This document shows, piece by piece, positions 1-5,740 of a DNA stretch of 5,903 nt. Position numbers and translations under genes: made by a program. The DNA is from DASQDT01 sp036380435. GTDB taxonomy: Bacteria; Acidobacteriota; Blastocatellia; Pyrinomonadales; Pyrinomonadaceae. Below the pieces are notes generated by a model. That model was not told the origin of the DNA, searched no databases, and worked only from the letters and a program-made list of their open reading frames with translations. Position 1 is the first letter of the stretch. Each line of letters begins with the position of its first letter. The DNA lies in the NCBI GenBank assembly GCA_036380435.1, contig DASVES010000368.1, positions 1 to 5,903 on the forward strand, written 5' to 3'.

Positions 1-843
1 GTCGTGGCCATCGTCGTCGGCGTCGGCATCGGCGCGTTGCAGGGGAGCCTCGTCGCCTACGCGAACGTCCCGGCTTTCATCGTCACGCTCGGCGGCCTGC
101 TCGCGTGGCGCGGGATGCTCCTGCGTGTCAGTCGCGGGGAAACCATCCCGCTCCAGATTCCGTTCTTCATCTCTCTCGGTCGCGACTTGCTGGCCCCGTC
201 CGTCGGCTACGCGCTCGCCGCGCTGGCCGTCGCGGCCATCGTCATCACAAACCTGCGACGCAACTCCGCGCGCCGCCGCCACGGCCTCGCACTCTCGGGC
301 GCCGGGGCGACGGCCGCGCGCATCGTGCTGCCGTCGGTCGTCATCGTCGCCTTCGTCGCCTATCTGAACACGCGCGGGGGCGTGCCCATCCCCGTCGTCG
401 TCCTGCTGGCCGTGGCGCTCGTCGGCGCATTCCTGATGCGTAACACGACTTTCGGCCGCTACCTCTACGCCATCGGCGGCAACCCCGACGCCGCGCGCCT
501 CTCCGGTCTCAGCATCCGCCGGCACATCCTCGCGGCCTTCTGCGTGCTGGGCGCGCTCGCCGGCGTGGCCGCCATCCTCCACACCGCGCGCCTTCAGGCC
601 GCCACGCCCGACGCCGGGACGCTGATGGAACTCGACGCCATCGCCGCCTGCGTCATCGGCGGCACCTCACTGATGGGCGGGCGCGGGACGGTCTTCGGCG
701 CCATCCTCGGCGCGCTCATCATGGCGAGCCTCGACAACGGCATGACCATCCTCGGCGTCCAGAACTCGACGCAGTACGTCATCAAGGGCGCGGTGCTCGT
801 CATCGCCGTCTGGTTCGACATGTTGGGCCGGCGCAAAGGCTAA
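1..843 (+). CDS. xylH: XylH-type sugar ABC transporter permease, 5' end cut by window
   Basis: This is an inner-membrane permease subunit of a CUT2-type (ribose/xylose family) ABC importer, which would move a monosaccharide delivered by a periplasmic binding protein, powered by a XylG-like ATPase. The reading frame is open from the first base, and about 280 residues are present against roughly 390 for full-length XylH, so the N-terminal membrane segments lie upstream. Seen directly: the opening stretch PAFIVTLGGLLAWRG; several hydrophobic spans; the family loop YAIGGNPDAARLSGLSIRR (about residues 155-173); and the C-terminal signature LDAIAACVIGGTSLMGG, followed by GTVFGAILGALIMASLDNG and a final hydrophobic span ending in basic residues. 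These motifs match XylH more closely than RbsC, from memory of the family. The substrate (xylose) is inferred from family resemblance; another pentose or hexose is possible. No ATPase or binding-protein gene follows, so any partners must lie upstream or elsewhere. Confidence 0.85.
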   Translation, partial: VVAIVVGVGIGALQGSLVAYANVPAFIVTLGGLLAWRGMLLRVSRGETIPLQIPFFISLGRDLLAPSVGYALAALAVAAIVITNLRRNSARRRHGLALSGAGATAARIVLPSVVIVAFVAYLNTRGGVPIPVVVLLAVALVGAFLMRNTTFGRYLYAIGGNPDAARLSGLSIRRHILAAFCVLGALAGVAAILHTARLQAATPDAGTLMELDAIAACVIGGTSLMGGRGTVFGAILGALIMASLDNGMTILGVQNSTQYVIKGAVLVIAVWFDMLGRRKG

Positions 844-854
844 GAGCGCCTTCT

Positions 855-993
855 GAAGAAACAATTAACATGGATGGACAGGATGGGCAGGATGAAGAAA
901 AAGCTGATTTGAGATTTCAGATTCGAGATTTGAGATTTCAGATTTCAAATCTTCTCATCCTATCCGTCCTGTCCATCCATGTTAATTTCTTCC
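855..993. repeat. Long imperfect inverted repeat between xylH and the glucoamylase gene
   Basis: The left arm (855-900) and right arm (951-993) are near-perfect reverse complements over about 43 bases. Both read gaagaaa, then ttaacatggatggacagga outward to inward, with a two-base indel and a few substitutions. Each arm contains an internal ninefold periodicity (ggatggaca, ggatgggca, ggatgaaga on the left). The interior holds a tandem heptamer array. The element is markedly richer in A/T than the flanking genes, which suggests it is an inserted, MITE-like or repeat-derived unit. As RNA it would fold into a long hairpin directly after the permease stop and just before the enzyme start, so it could end permease transcription or limit translation of the next gene; that role is inference. 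No transposase lies in the window. Confidence 0.85.
906..947. repeat. Six tandem heptamers of GATTTSA type
   Basis: Six head-to-tail 7-base units run without gaps: gatttga, gatttca, gattcga, gatttga, gatttca, gatttca. The last unit continues into aaatct, making a small near-palindrome (agattt-c-aaatct, 940-952) at the tip of the larger inverted repeat. Short tandemly repeated heptamers of this kind are known from filamentous cyanobacteria and occur in other repeat-rich bacteria. Here the array sits exactly between the two arms of the inverted repeat. Confidence 0.9.
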
Positions 994-1002
994 GCGACTC
1001 AG

Positions 1003-4000
1003 ATGAGAAAAATCTTCCTCCACGTCCTTGCCCTCTGCCTCCTCCTGTCTTTCACGACGACGCGCTCACTCGCGCAGGCTCGCGCCGGCGGCGACGCGCC
1101 CGGCGCACCCGGCCGGGACGCGCATTGGGAGAGCGCCGGCAAGCAGGGCGTCGGCACCTCGAACACACTCGAATCGAAGGTCTGGTTCACGCTGCGCGGG
1201 GGCGTGTTGACGGAAATTTATTATCCGACTGTTGACGTGGCCGCCACGCAGGCGTTGCAGTTCGTCGTCGTCAGTGGCGGCAACCGCCGCGTCGAGACCG
1301 AGGCCGAAGACGCCACGCATCGCGTCGAGGTGGCGGACGCGCGCTCGCTTACCTTCCGGCAGATCAATACGGCGAAGAGCGGCGCGTGGACGATCACGAA
1401 GACCTACATCGCCGACCCGCGACGCCACACCGTGCTCGTCGAAGTCTTCTTCACGTCGCGCCCCGCCGGGGCGCACACGCTCTACGTCTATCACGACCCC
1501 TCGCTCGCCAACAGCGGGATGCACGACGCGGCGTGGACGCAGGACGGTGCGCTGCTCGCGTCGGAGGCTGACAAGGCTTCGGCGCTCGTCTCCGGCGTCG
1601 GCTTCAACGAAATGACGAACGGCTACCTCGGGACGAGCGACGGCCTGACGCAACTGCGTCGCGCCGGACGGCTCACGCCATACGCGCGCGCGGCCGACGG
1701 CAACGTCGTGCAGGTGGCGAGCCTGCCGCGCGTGACGAAGTCGGGGGCCGTCTCCTTTACTCTCGCGCTCGCCTTCGGAAAGGAGCCGCGCGAGGCGCTA
1801 TCGAATGCGCGCGCGTCTTTGGCGGCGGGGTTCCGCAGCGTTCGCGCCGAATACGAGACGGGCTGGCATGAGTACCTTGGCAGGCTGCGGCGTGTCGCGC
1901 CGAAAGTTCAGGCGCAGTTCGACATGGCGGCAATGGTTTTGAAAGCGCACGAGGACAAGACGTATCGCGGGGCGATGATCGCGTCGCTGTCGGTGCCGTG
2001 GGGCGGGGGCGCGAGCGCCAACGAGCCGGAGGTCGGCGGCTATCATCTCGTCTGGTCGCGCGACCTCTATCAAGTGGCCACGGCCTTCCACGCGCTCGGC
2101 GACAAGGCATCGGCCGAGCGCGCGCTGAACTACCTCTTCACCGTCCAGCAGAAGGCGGACGGCAGTTTTCCTCAAAACTCATGGCTCGACGGCCGCCCCT
2201 TCTGGGGCTCGCTCCAGCACGATGAGGTCGCCTACCCGCTCATCCTCGCCCAACAACTCGGACGCACCGACCGCGAGACTTACGTCAAACACGTCCGCCC
2301 CGCCGCCGACTTCATCGTCCGCACGGGGCCGTGGACGCCGCAGGAGCGTTGGGAGGAAGAATCCGGCTACTCGCCCTCGACCATCGCGGCCGAGATCGCC
2401 GGACTCGTGTGCGCGGCCGAAATCGCGCGCCGTCACGACGACCACGCTTCCGAGGCCATCTACCTCGCCGCGGCCGACGAGTGGGCGCGCAACGTCGAGC
2501 AGTGGACGGCGACCTCGACCGGCAAGCACGGCGACGGCAACTACTACCTCCGTATCACGGGCGACGGCGACCCGAACGACGGCTCGCTGCTCGAACTCAA
2601 CAACGGCGCCGGCTCCTTCGATGAGCGCGAGATAGTTGACGCCGGCTTTCTCGAACTCGTCCGTCTCGGCATCAAGCCGGCCGCCGACCCGCTCGTCGCC
2701 AAGTCGCTTGCCGTCATCGACCGCCGCATCAAAGTTGAAACACCGGGCGGCGCTTCTTTCTACCGCTACAACCACGACGGCTACGGCGAGATGGACGACG
2801 GGCGGCCGTGGAACTTCGACGGCAAGTACACGGGCAAGGGGAGACTGTGGGCGCTCCTCGCCGGCGAGCGCGGCGAGTATGAACTCGCGCGCGCACAGGC
2901 CGCGCGTGCGCGCCTGCGTCTCGACGCAATGCTCGGGTTCGCCAACGAGGGACGAATGATCCCGGAACAGGTCTGGGACAAGCCACAGACGCCGCGCCCG
3001 GACTTTAGTTTCGGGGAGGGAACCGGCTCAGCCACCCCGCTCGCGTGGTCGATGGCGCAGTTCATCCGGCTCGCCGCGAGCCTGCGGGAGGGGCGCAACG
3101 TCGCACTCCCCGAGGCGGTCGCCGCGCGCTACGCGAGGCGTGCGACGCCGCCCGCCCGCGCCGATGTCTCCTTCAACGCGCCCGACGAACGGGAGTTGAA
3201 AATTGCGGAAGCGGGAAAGAGTATCAAGTTAGCGGGGCGGGTCGCGCGGGGCGGGCGCGCGTACTTACTCTTCGGGGGCGAGCGGCGCGAGTTGAAGACG
3301 GATGAGAGTGGTCGTTACGAATTCGAGTTCGTCGCGCCGGCCGGCGAGTCGCAAGTCGTCGTCGGGACGAACGCGGCTTCGGGGGCGACGAGTTTTCACC
3401 GCGTCTCGCTGCGCGCTCTGACGCCGGAGGAGAGGCGGAAGGCGGAGGGAGAGCAAGCGCCGCCGCGTTTGCTTGAGCGCATCAGGAACGCCAAAACGTC
3501 TCCGCTCATTGACGGCGACCGCGTCACCTTTGTCTATCGCGGTCGGGCGCGGCGCGTGGAGGTCGTCGGGGATTTCACGAGCTGGAGTCCGCGTTCTCTG
3601 GTGATGCGCGAGGCGCCGGGGTCGGACGTGAAATACTACACGCGCGAGTTCGCGCGCGATGCCCGCGCCGAGTACAAGCTCATCGCCGACGGCGAATGGA
3701 TGCTCGACCCGCTCAACTCGAATCGAAACGACAACGGAGTCGGCGGCGAGAACTCCAACTTCGCGATGCCGGGCTATCGGCCCTCGGCTTATGTCGTCGA
3801 GCCGAGGGACATCAATCCGTTGCGCGCATCGTCAGGCGGGCGAATGGGTGAAGCCGGCTCCAACGTCCCCGACATCTCAACACCCACTTTCGTGCTGGAT
3901 GAGGTGCCCAGCAAAATCCTCGGCGGGAGCCGCAAGATCAACGTCTTCCTCCCGCGCTCCTACGCGAACAGCAACGAGGCTTTGCCGCTTCCCGTGCTCT

Positions 4001-4572
4001 ACGTGCAGGACGGCTCCGAGTACATCCGGCGCGCGCAGGCCGCCATCATCGCCGACAAGTTGATCGAGCAGAAAAAAGTCGCTCCGTTCATCATCGTCTT
4101 CGTCGATCCGGCTGACCGCATGAAGGACTACTGGGCGAGCGACCAGTTCGCCGACTTCATGGCGCGGGAACTCGTCCCCTTCATCGACGCCCGCTTCCGC
4201 ACGCAGCCCCGGCGTGAGGGACGCGCCCTTATCGGCGCGAGCCTCGGCGGCGTCACCTCCATCTGGGCCGGTCTCAAGCACCCGGAAGTGTTCTCGCGCG
4301 TCGGCGCGCAGTCGTCCGCCCTCCAAATCGACGACGAGCGGGTCGTCTCGGCGCTCAACAGGCTCGCGCCGGCCGGCGGCTCCGGGAGTCTGCCGCTCAG
4401 GTTCTACATGGACGTGGGCCGCATGGAGCCGGTGCTCGACGCGCACCGCCGCGTCCGCGTCATGCTCCGCGCGAAGGGCTACCCTGTCACATACCGCGAA
4501 CTCGAAGCCGGCCACAACTACACGGCCTGGCGCGACCTGCTCGCCGACGCGCTTATCGCCCTGTGGAAGTAA
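1003..4572 (+). CDS. Exported GH15 glucoamylase-like / CBM48 / Fes-CE1-like esterase fusion protein
   Basis: A 1189-residue exported enzyme. Residues 1-26 form a signal peptide (MRKIF, a leucine-rich core, then LAQA). About 35-300 resembles the glucodextranase-type N domain that precedes bacterial GH15 enzymes (VWFTLRGGVLTEIYYPTVD). About 304-698 is the GH15 (alpha/alpha)6 catalytic domain, which releases glucose from alpha-glucan ends. Landmarks are LVWSRDLYQ (W351, R353, D354), RWEEESGYSPST with E451 as likely general acid, LAGERGEYEL with E622 as likely catalytic base, MIPEQVWD near 652-659 and GSATPLAW. About 720-805 looks like a beta-sandwich module. About 838-925 is CBM48-like (VVGDFTSWSP; EYKLIADGEWMLDP). 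About 950-1189 is a Fes/CE1-like alpha/beta hydrolase with nucleophile S1080 in GASLGG, H1171 in EAGHNYTAWR and acid candidates D1137 or E1142. Typical bacterial glucoamylases end near residue 700, so the C-terminal half is extra. An in-frame ATG at 979 lies inside the repeat arm; the ATG at 1003 is preferred because it gives a clean signal peptide. Neither has a clear Shine-Dalgarno sequence. The ester substrate is unknown. Confidence 0.9.
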   Translation: MRKIFLHVLALCLLLSFTTTRSLAQARAGGDAPGAPGRDAHWESAGKQGVGTSNTLESKVWFTLRGGVLTEIYYPTVDVAATQALQFVVVSGGNRRVETEAEDATHRVEVADARSLTFRQINTAKSGAWTITKTYIADPRRHTVLVEVFFTSRPAGAHTLYVYHDPSLANSGMHDAAWTQDGALLASEADKASALVSGVGFNEMTNGYLGTSDGLTQLRRAGRLTPYARAADGNVVQVASLPRVTKSGAVSFTLALAFGKEPREALSNARASLAAGFRSVRAEYETGWHEYLGRLRRVAPKVQAQFDMAAMVLKAHEDKTYRGAMIASLSVPWGGGASANEPEVGGYHLVWSRDLYQVATAFHALGDKASAERALNYLFTVQQKADGSFPQNSWLDGRPFWGSLQHDEVAYPLILAQQLGRTDRETYVKHVRPAADFIVRTGPWTPQERWEEESGYSPSTIAAEIAGLVCAAEIARRHDDHASEAIYLAAADEWARNVEQWTATSTGKHGDGNYYLRITGDGDPNDGSLLELNNGAGSFDEREIVDAGFLELVRLGIKPAADPLVAKSLAVIDRRIKVETPGGASFYRYNHDGYGEMDDGRPWNFDGKYTGKGRLWALLAGERGEYELARAQAARARLRLDAMLGFANEGRMIPEQVWDKPQTPRPDFSFGEGTGSATPLAWSMAQFIRLAASLREGRNVALPEAVAARYARRATPPARADVSFNAPDERELKIAEAGKSIKLAGRVARGGRAYLLFGGERRELKTDESGRYEFEFVAPAGESQVVVGTNAASGATSFHRVSLRALTPEERRKAEGEQAPPRLLERIRNAKTSPLIDGDRVTFVYRGRARRVEVVGDFTSWSPRSLVMREAPGSDVKYYTREFARDARAEYKLIADGEWMLDPLNSNRNDNGVGGENSNFAMPGYRPSAYVVEPRDINPLRASSGGRMGEAGSNVPDISTPTFVLDEVPSKILGGSRKINVFLPRSYANSNEALPLPVLYVQDGSEYIRRAQAAIIADKLIEQKKVAPFIIVFVDPADRMKDYWASDQFADFMARELVPFIDARFRTQPRREGRALIGASLGGVTSIWAGLKHPEVFSRVGAQSSALQIDDERVVSALNRLAPAGGSGSLPLRFYMDVGRMEPVLDAHRRVRVMLRAKGYPVTYRELEAGHNYTAWRDLLADALIALWK

Positions 4573-4590
4573 AAAGGCAAAAGGCAAAAG
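4572..4590. repeat. Short AAAAGGC heptamer run at the enzyme stop codon
   Basis: The heptamer AAAAGGC occurs twice in full and once as a five-base partial copy, starting at the last base of the enzyme stop codon. A related ggcaaaagg string appears on the opposite strand near the right end of the window (about 5878-5888). This is another member of the heptameric short-repeat style seen in the other large spacers here. No function can be assigned. Confidence 0.7.
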
Positions 4591-4613
4591 TTGGGAAGCC
4601 GAGCCACGGACGC

Positions 4614-4716
4614 CAACGAGCCGCCGGAGGCGGCGAAAGAGTTTAGCCCACGGCGTGAGCCGTGGGGACGAGTTCAATTAAAGAATCGAAGCCCCGGAGG
4701 GGCGAAAGAATCTCGA
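4614..4716 (+). repeat. Left A-B-A composite stem-loop unit, + orientation
   Basis: Three stem-loops in series. A1 (4614-4640): conserved caacga lead, stem gccgcc/ggcggc around a GGA loop, then the tail gaaaga. B1 (4644-4668): TAG lead, 8-bp stem around a GTGA loop. A2 (4688-4716): stem gcccc/ggggc around GGA, then gaaagaatctcga. The unit lies in sense orientation just downstream of the enzyme gene, so it would be in the 3' part of that transcript. It aligns along its whole length with the unit at 4735-4835 on the other strand. It resembles REP/BIME-type extragenic palindromes in organisation, though no REP family can be named from sequence alone. Confidence 0.8.
4644..4668 (+). repeat. B1 stem-loop with GTGA (GNRA-type) loop
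   Basis: The perfect 8-bp stem cccacggc/gccgtggg (4647-4654 with 4659-4666) closes on the tetraloop GTGA (4655-4658), preceded by TAG and followed by GA. In RNA the loop would be a GNRA tetraloop closed by a C-G pair, a very stable hairpin. Its partner B2 on the opposite strand keeps the TAG lead, the loop and the flanking purines but has a different stem. Confidence 0.8.
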
Positions 4717-4762
4717 AGTTGAGTACGAGTCTCGTCGAGATTCTTTCGCCCCTCCGGGGCTT
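4689..4762. repeat. Perfect 28-bp inverted repeat with 18-base spacer
   Basis: The arms 4689-4716 and 4735-4762 are exact reverse complements over 28 bases, separated by 4717-4734. Each arm is a full A element, so each is itself palindromic (gcccc-gga-ggggc) and carries the directional tail gaaagaatctcga. The centre marks the symmetry point of the whole array. A long hairpin here could act as a bidirectional stop between the convergent transcripts, but no clear U-tract follows on either side, so intrinsic termination is uncertain. Confidence 0.9.
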
Positions 4763-4835
4763 CAGGTTATTTCTAAACGCTGTTCCCCGGTCTCACGACC
4801 GGGGCTACAATCTTCCGCCGCTCCGCGGCTCGTTG
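4735..4835 (-). repeat. Right A-B-A composite stem-loop unit, - orientation
   Basis: Read on the minus strand this repeats the order of the left unit. A4 (4835-4811) has caacga, stem gccgc/gcggc around GGA, and a ggaaga tail. B2 (4807-4783) has TAG, an 8-bp stem and GTGA. A3 (4763-4735) is identical to A2. The unit is in sense orientation downstream of the minus-strand tRNA gene. Lead sequences, loops and tails are kept between the units while stem bases differ, which points to selection on, or copying of, a folded form. Confidence 0.8.
4783..4807 (-). repeat. B2 stem-loop with GTGA (GNRA-type) loop
   Basis: On the minus strand the stem ccccggtc/gaccgggg (plus-strand 4797-4804 and 4785-4792) closes on GTGA (plus 4793-4796), preceded by TAG (4807-4805). 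Compared with B1, stem positions 4, 5 and 7 have changed A-T to C-G, C-G to G-C and G-C to T-A, all with both partners altered. Only the minus-strand reading gives the GNRA-type loop; the plus strand gives TCAC. Confidence 0.8.
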
Positions 4836-4893
4836 AGGCCCGCAACGACGCTTGTGACTCGGCCCCTCACAATTATCTTCTGCCTTACTCTGA

Positions 4894-4965
4894 TGCCCGC
4901 TGTAGGACTTGAACCTACGACCCCACGCGTGTGAAGCGTGTGCTCTACCACTGAGCTAAGCGGGC
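4894..4965 (-). tRNA. tRNA-Val (anticodon CAC)
   Basis: A complete 72-base cloverleaf on the minus strand. The acceptor stem is GCCCGCT paired with AGCGGGC. The D arm reads GCTC-AGTGGTA-GAGC. The anticodon arm is CACGC-TTCACAC-GCGTG, placing CAC at positions 34-36, which reads valine codon GUG. A five-base variable loop (GGGTC) follows, then the T arm GTAGG-TTCAAGT-CCTAC. The discriminator base is A (plus-strand T4894). No CCA is encoded, so it must be added after transcription. All stems pair fully. It stands alone, with a promoter-like pair upstream at 5002-5031. Confidence 0.97.
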
Positions 4966-5001
4966 GGTCGTTCGGCGGTGTGCGACCGGCGTGGACGCGG
5001 G

Positions 5002-5031
5002 ATGCTAACAAAGCGCAAGCGGCGGCGTCAA
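5002..5031 (-). promoter_or_regulatory. Probable sigma-70-type promoter of tRNA-Val
   Basis: On the minus strand, TTGACG (plus 5031-5026) and TAGCAT (plus 5007-5002) are separated by 18 bases. These match five of six and four of six consensus bases for the -35 and -10 boxes. Transcription would start near 4995, about 30 bases before the mature tRNA, leaving a normal 5' leader for RNase P. The pilin gene upstream appears to end with its own terminator, in keeping with separate transcription. Confidence 0.55.
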
Positions 5032-5062
5032 GAAACTCGGCCGGAGGCGTGCGCTCGGCAAA

Positions 5063-5092
5063 CTTCAAAGGCCGCGTTGCTACTTCGCGGCC
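5063..5092 (-). terminator. Possible intrinsic terminator at the pilin stop codon
   Basis: On the minus strand a perfect 7-bp stem ggccgcg/cgcggcc (plus 5086-5092 with 5070-5076) encloses a nine-base loop containing the pilin TAG stop (5082-5080). It is followed by TTTGAAG, a short and interrupted T-run. The stem is strong, but the weak T-tract leaves intrinsic termination likely rather than certain. The overlap of hairpin and last codons is unusual but compact. Confidence 0.5.
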
Positions 5093-5580
5093 TCGGCCGG
5101 GGCCGCGTCGCTGCCGTCGCCGGAGTCGTTCGGGCCGGCGGGGCCATTGGGGTTGGTGCGGACGTTGCCCACGTTCGAGTCGATGTAGAAGTGGCGCTTC
5201 CCCGTAGCCCCGATGCCGTCCTTCGCCTGCGGGTCGGCGTTGAGGGTGAAGGAGGGCGGGCTGCTCTGCGTCTTCGGGACGATCTTCAGGGTGTAGACGA
5301 AGCCCTCGACGACGGGCGCGTCGCCCTTGAATTTCGGGTCGATCTGGAGCTGGTCGAAAGTGGCGTAGCCGTTGCGCCCGTTCATGTTGAAGTAGGTGCG
5401 CTGCTCGGTGGCGATGTTGCGAAGATTCTGGATCGCCGCCGTCTCGTTGCCGGCGATGACGGCGTTGCGCCAGGCCGGCACGCCGACGCCGACGAGGATG
5501 CCGATGATCGCGATCACGATCATCAGCTCGACCAGTGAGAAGCCGCGCGCGCGCAGGGCCGTGTTGTGCTGTCGTTTCAT
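5080..5580 (-). CDS. Type IV pilin / type II pseudopilin-like protein
   Basis: A 166-residue prepilin. The 13-residue leader is positively charged and ends in Gly13. Processing by a PilD-type prepilin peptidase would leave mature Phe1, with Glu5 (precursor E18) and Pro22 (precursor P35), both classic pilin residues. FSLVELMIVIAIIGIL begins the hydrophobic alpha-helix that anchors the subunit in the inner membrane and packs the fibre core. The helix continues through a polar stretch (AAIQNLRNIATEQRTYF), then a short beta-rich globular part, and ends in a low-complexity Gly/Pro/Asp/Ala tail (about the last 30 residues). There are no cysteines, so the disulfide-bonded D-loop of classical PilA is absent. 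The ATG at 5580 is chosen over an in-frame ATG at 5604 because it gives a standard leader and has GAGGT upstream. Whether it builds a type IV pilus or a type II secretion pseudopilus cannot be decided: no assembly ATPase or platform gene is present. Confidence 0.9.
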   Translation of the reverse strand: MKRQHNTALRARGFSLVELMIVIAIIGILVGVGVPAWRNAVIAGNETAAIQNLRNIATEQRTYFNMNGRNGYATFDQLQIDPKFKGDAPVVEGFVYTLKIVPKTQSSPPSFTLNADPQAKDGIGATGKRHFYIDSNVGNVRTNPNGPAGPNDSGDGSDAAPAEAAK

Positions 5581-5589
5581 CTTGCCAGT

Positions 5590-5594
5590 ACCTC
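5590..5594 (-). promoter_or_regulatory. Ribosome binding site of the pilin gene
   Basis: GAGGT on the minus strand lies 9 bases before the ATG at 5580. It supports that start over the in-frame ATG at 5604. Directly upstream, two GCCGGC copies (5595-5600 and 5613-5618) could pair into a 6-bp hairpin next to the site, which might affect ribosome access. Confidence 0.65.
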
Positions 5595-5651
5595 GCCGGC
5601 CCATCTACACGAGCCGGCCGCGTTTAAGTTCCAAAATAAGGGCGACTCTCT

Positions 5652-5676
5652 GAACAGCCACGCTACGGGGCTGCTC
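5652..5676 (-). other. Stem-loop in the probable pilin leader
   Basis: On the minus strand, gagcagcc pairs with ggctgttc (plus 5669-5676 with 5652-5659), eight pairs with one G-U, around a nine-base loop. It lies about 70 bases before the pilin start, where a leader RNA element could sit. It does not match a riboswitch class I can recognise, so only the fold is reported. Confidence 0.35.
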
Positions 5677-5740
5677 TCGGATTGGAAATTTTACTACACG
5701 GATGCGGCGGAAGCCACCGGGCGGGGCGGAAGCCTTTGGG

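Larger units (their letters stand above)
4573..4893. other. Convergent spacer of 321 bases filled with palindromic repeats
   Basis: This gap between the enzyme gene (+) and tRNA-Val (-) shows no convincing protein gene. It contains, in order, the AAAAGGC run, a composite A-B-A stem-loop unit on the + strand, an 18-base centre, a second A-B-A unit on the - strand, and about 58 bases (4836-4893) without clear structure beyond a weak 6-bp hairpin (4852-4872). Open frames crossing it are chance products of the repeat sequence: they lack a ribosome binding site and run into the tRNA gene. Confidence 0.8.

Noticed and set aside
979..1002. Upstream in-frame ATG as the start of the glucoamylase fusion
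   Set aside because: It lies inside the right arm of the inverted repeat and would put eight extra residues before an otherwise standard signal peptide; the ATG at 1003 is more plausible, though neither has a clear ribosome binding site.
1003..1080. Lipoprotein signal in the enzyme's N-terminus
   Set aside because: The only cysteine (C12) lies inside the hydrophobic core after LAL, which does not satisfy a lipobox; an ordinary signal peptidase I site after ALA/AQA-like residues fits better.
3877..4677. Long open frame on the minus strand opposite the esterase domain (and similar ones opposite 1066-1653 and 2179-2775)
   Set aside because: High-GC coding DNA creates long antisense open frames. 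The plus-strand frame has recognisable domains with catalytic motifs throughout, while the antisense translations show no family motif.
4614..4835. CRISPR array
   Set aside because: The repeats are inverted rather than direct, with variable stems and no regular spacers of constant length, and no cas gene is present.
4852..4872. Terminator downstream of tRNA-Val
   Set aside because: Only a 6-bp A/T-containing stem (ttgtga/tcacaa) with a nine-base loop and no T-run on the minus strand; too weak to call.
4662..4934. Open frame of about 90 codons in the convergent spacer
   Set aside because: It runs through the inverted stem-loop repeats and ends within the tRNA-Val gene; its sequence is explained by these elements, and no ribosome binding site precedes it.
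5605..5720. Cyclic-di-GMP riboswitch in the pilin leader
   Set aside because: Such elements often precede pilin genes, but I could not find the conserved core segments of the GEMM class; only unremarkable hairpins are visible.
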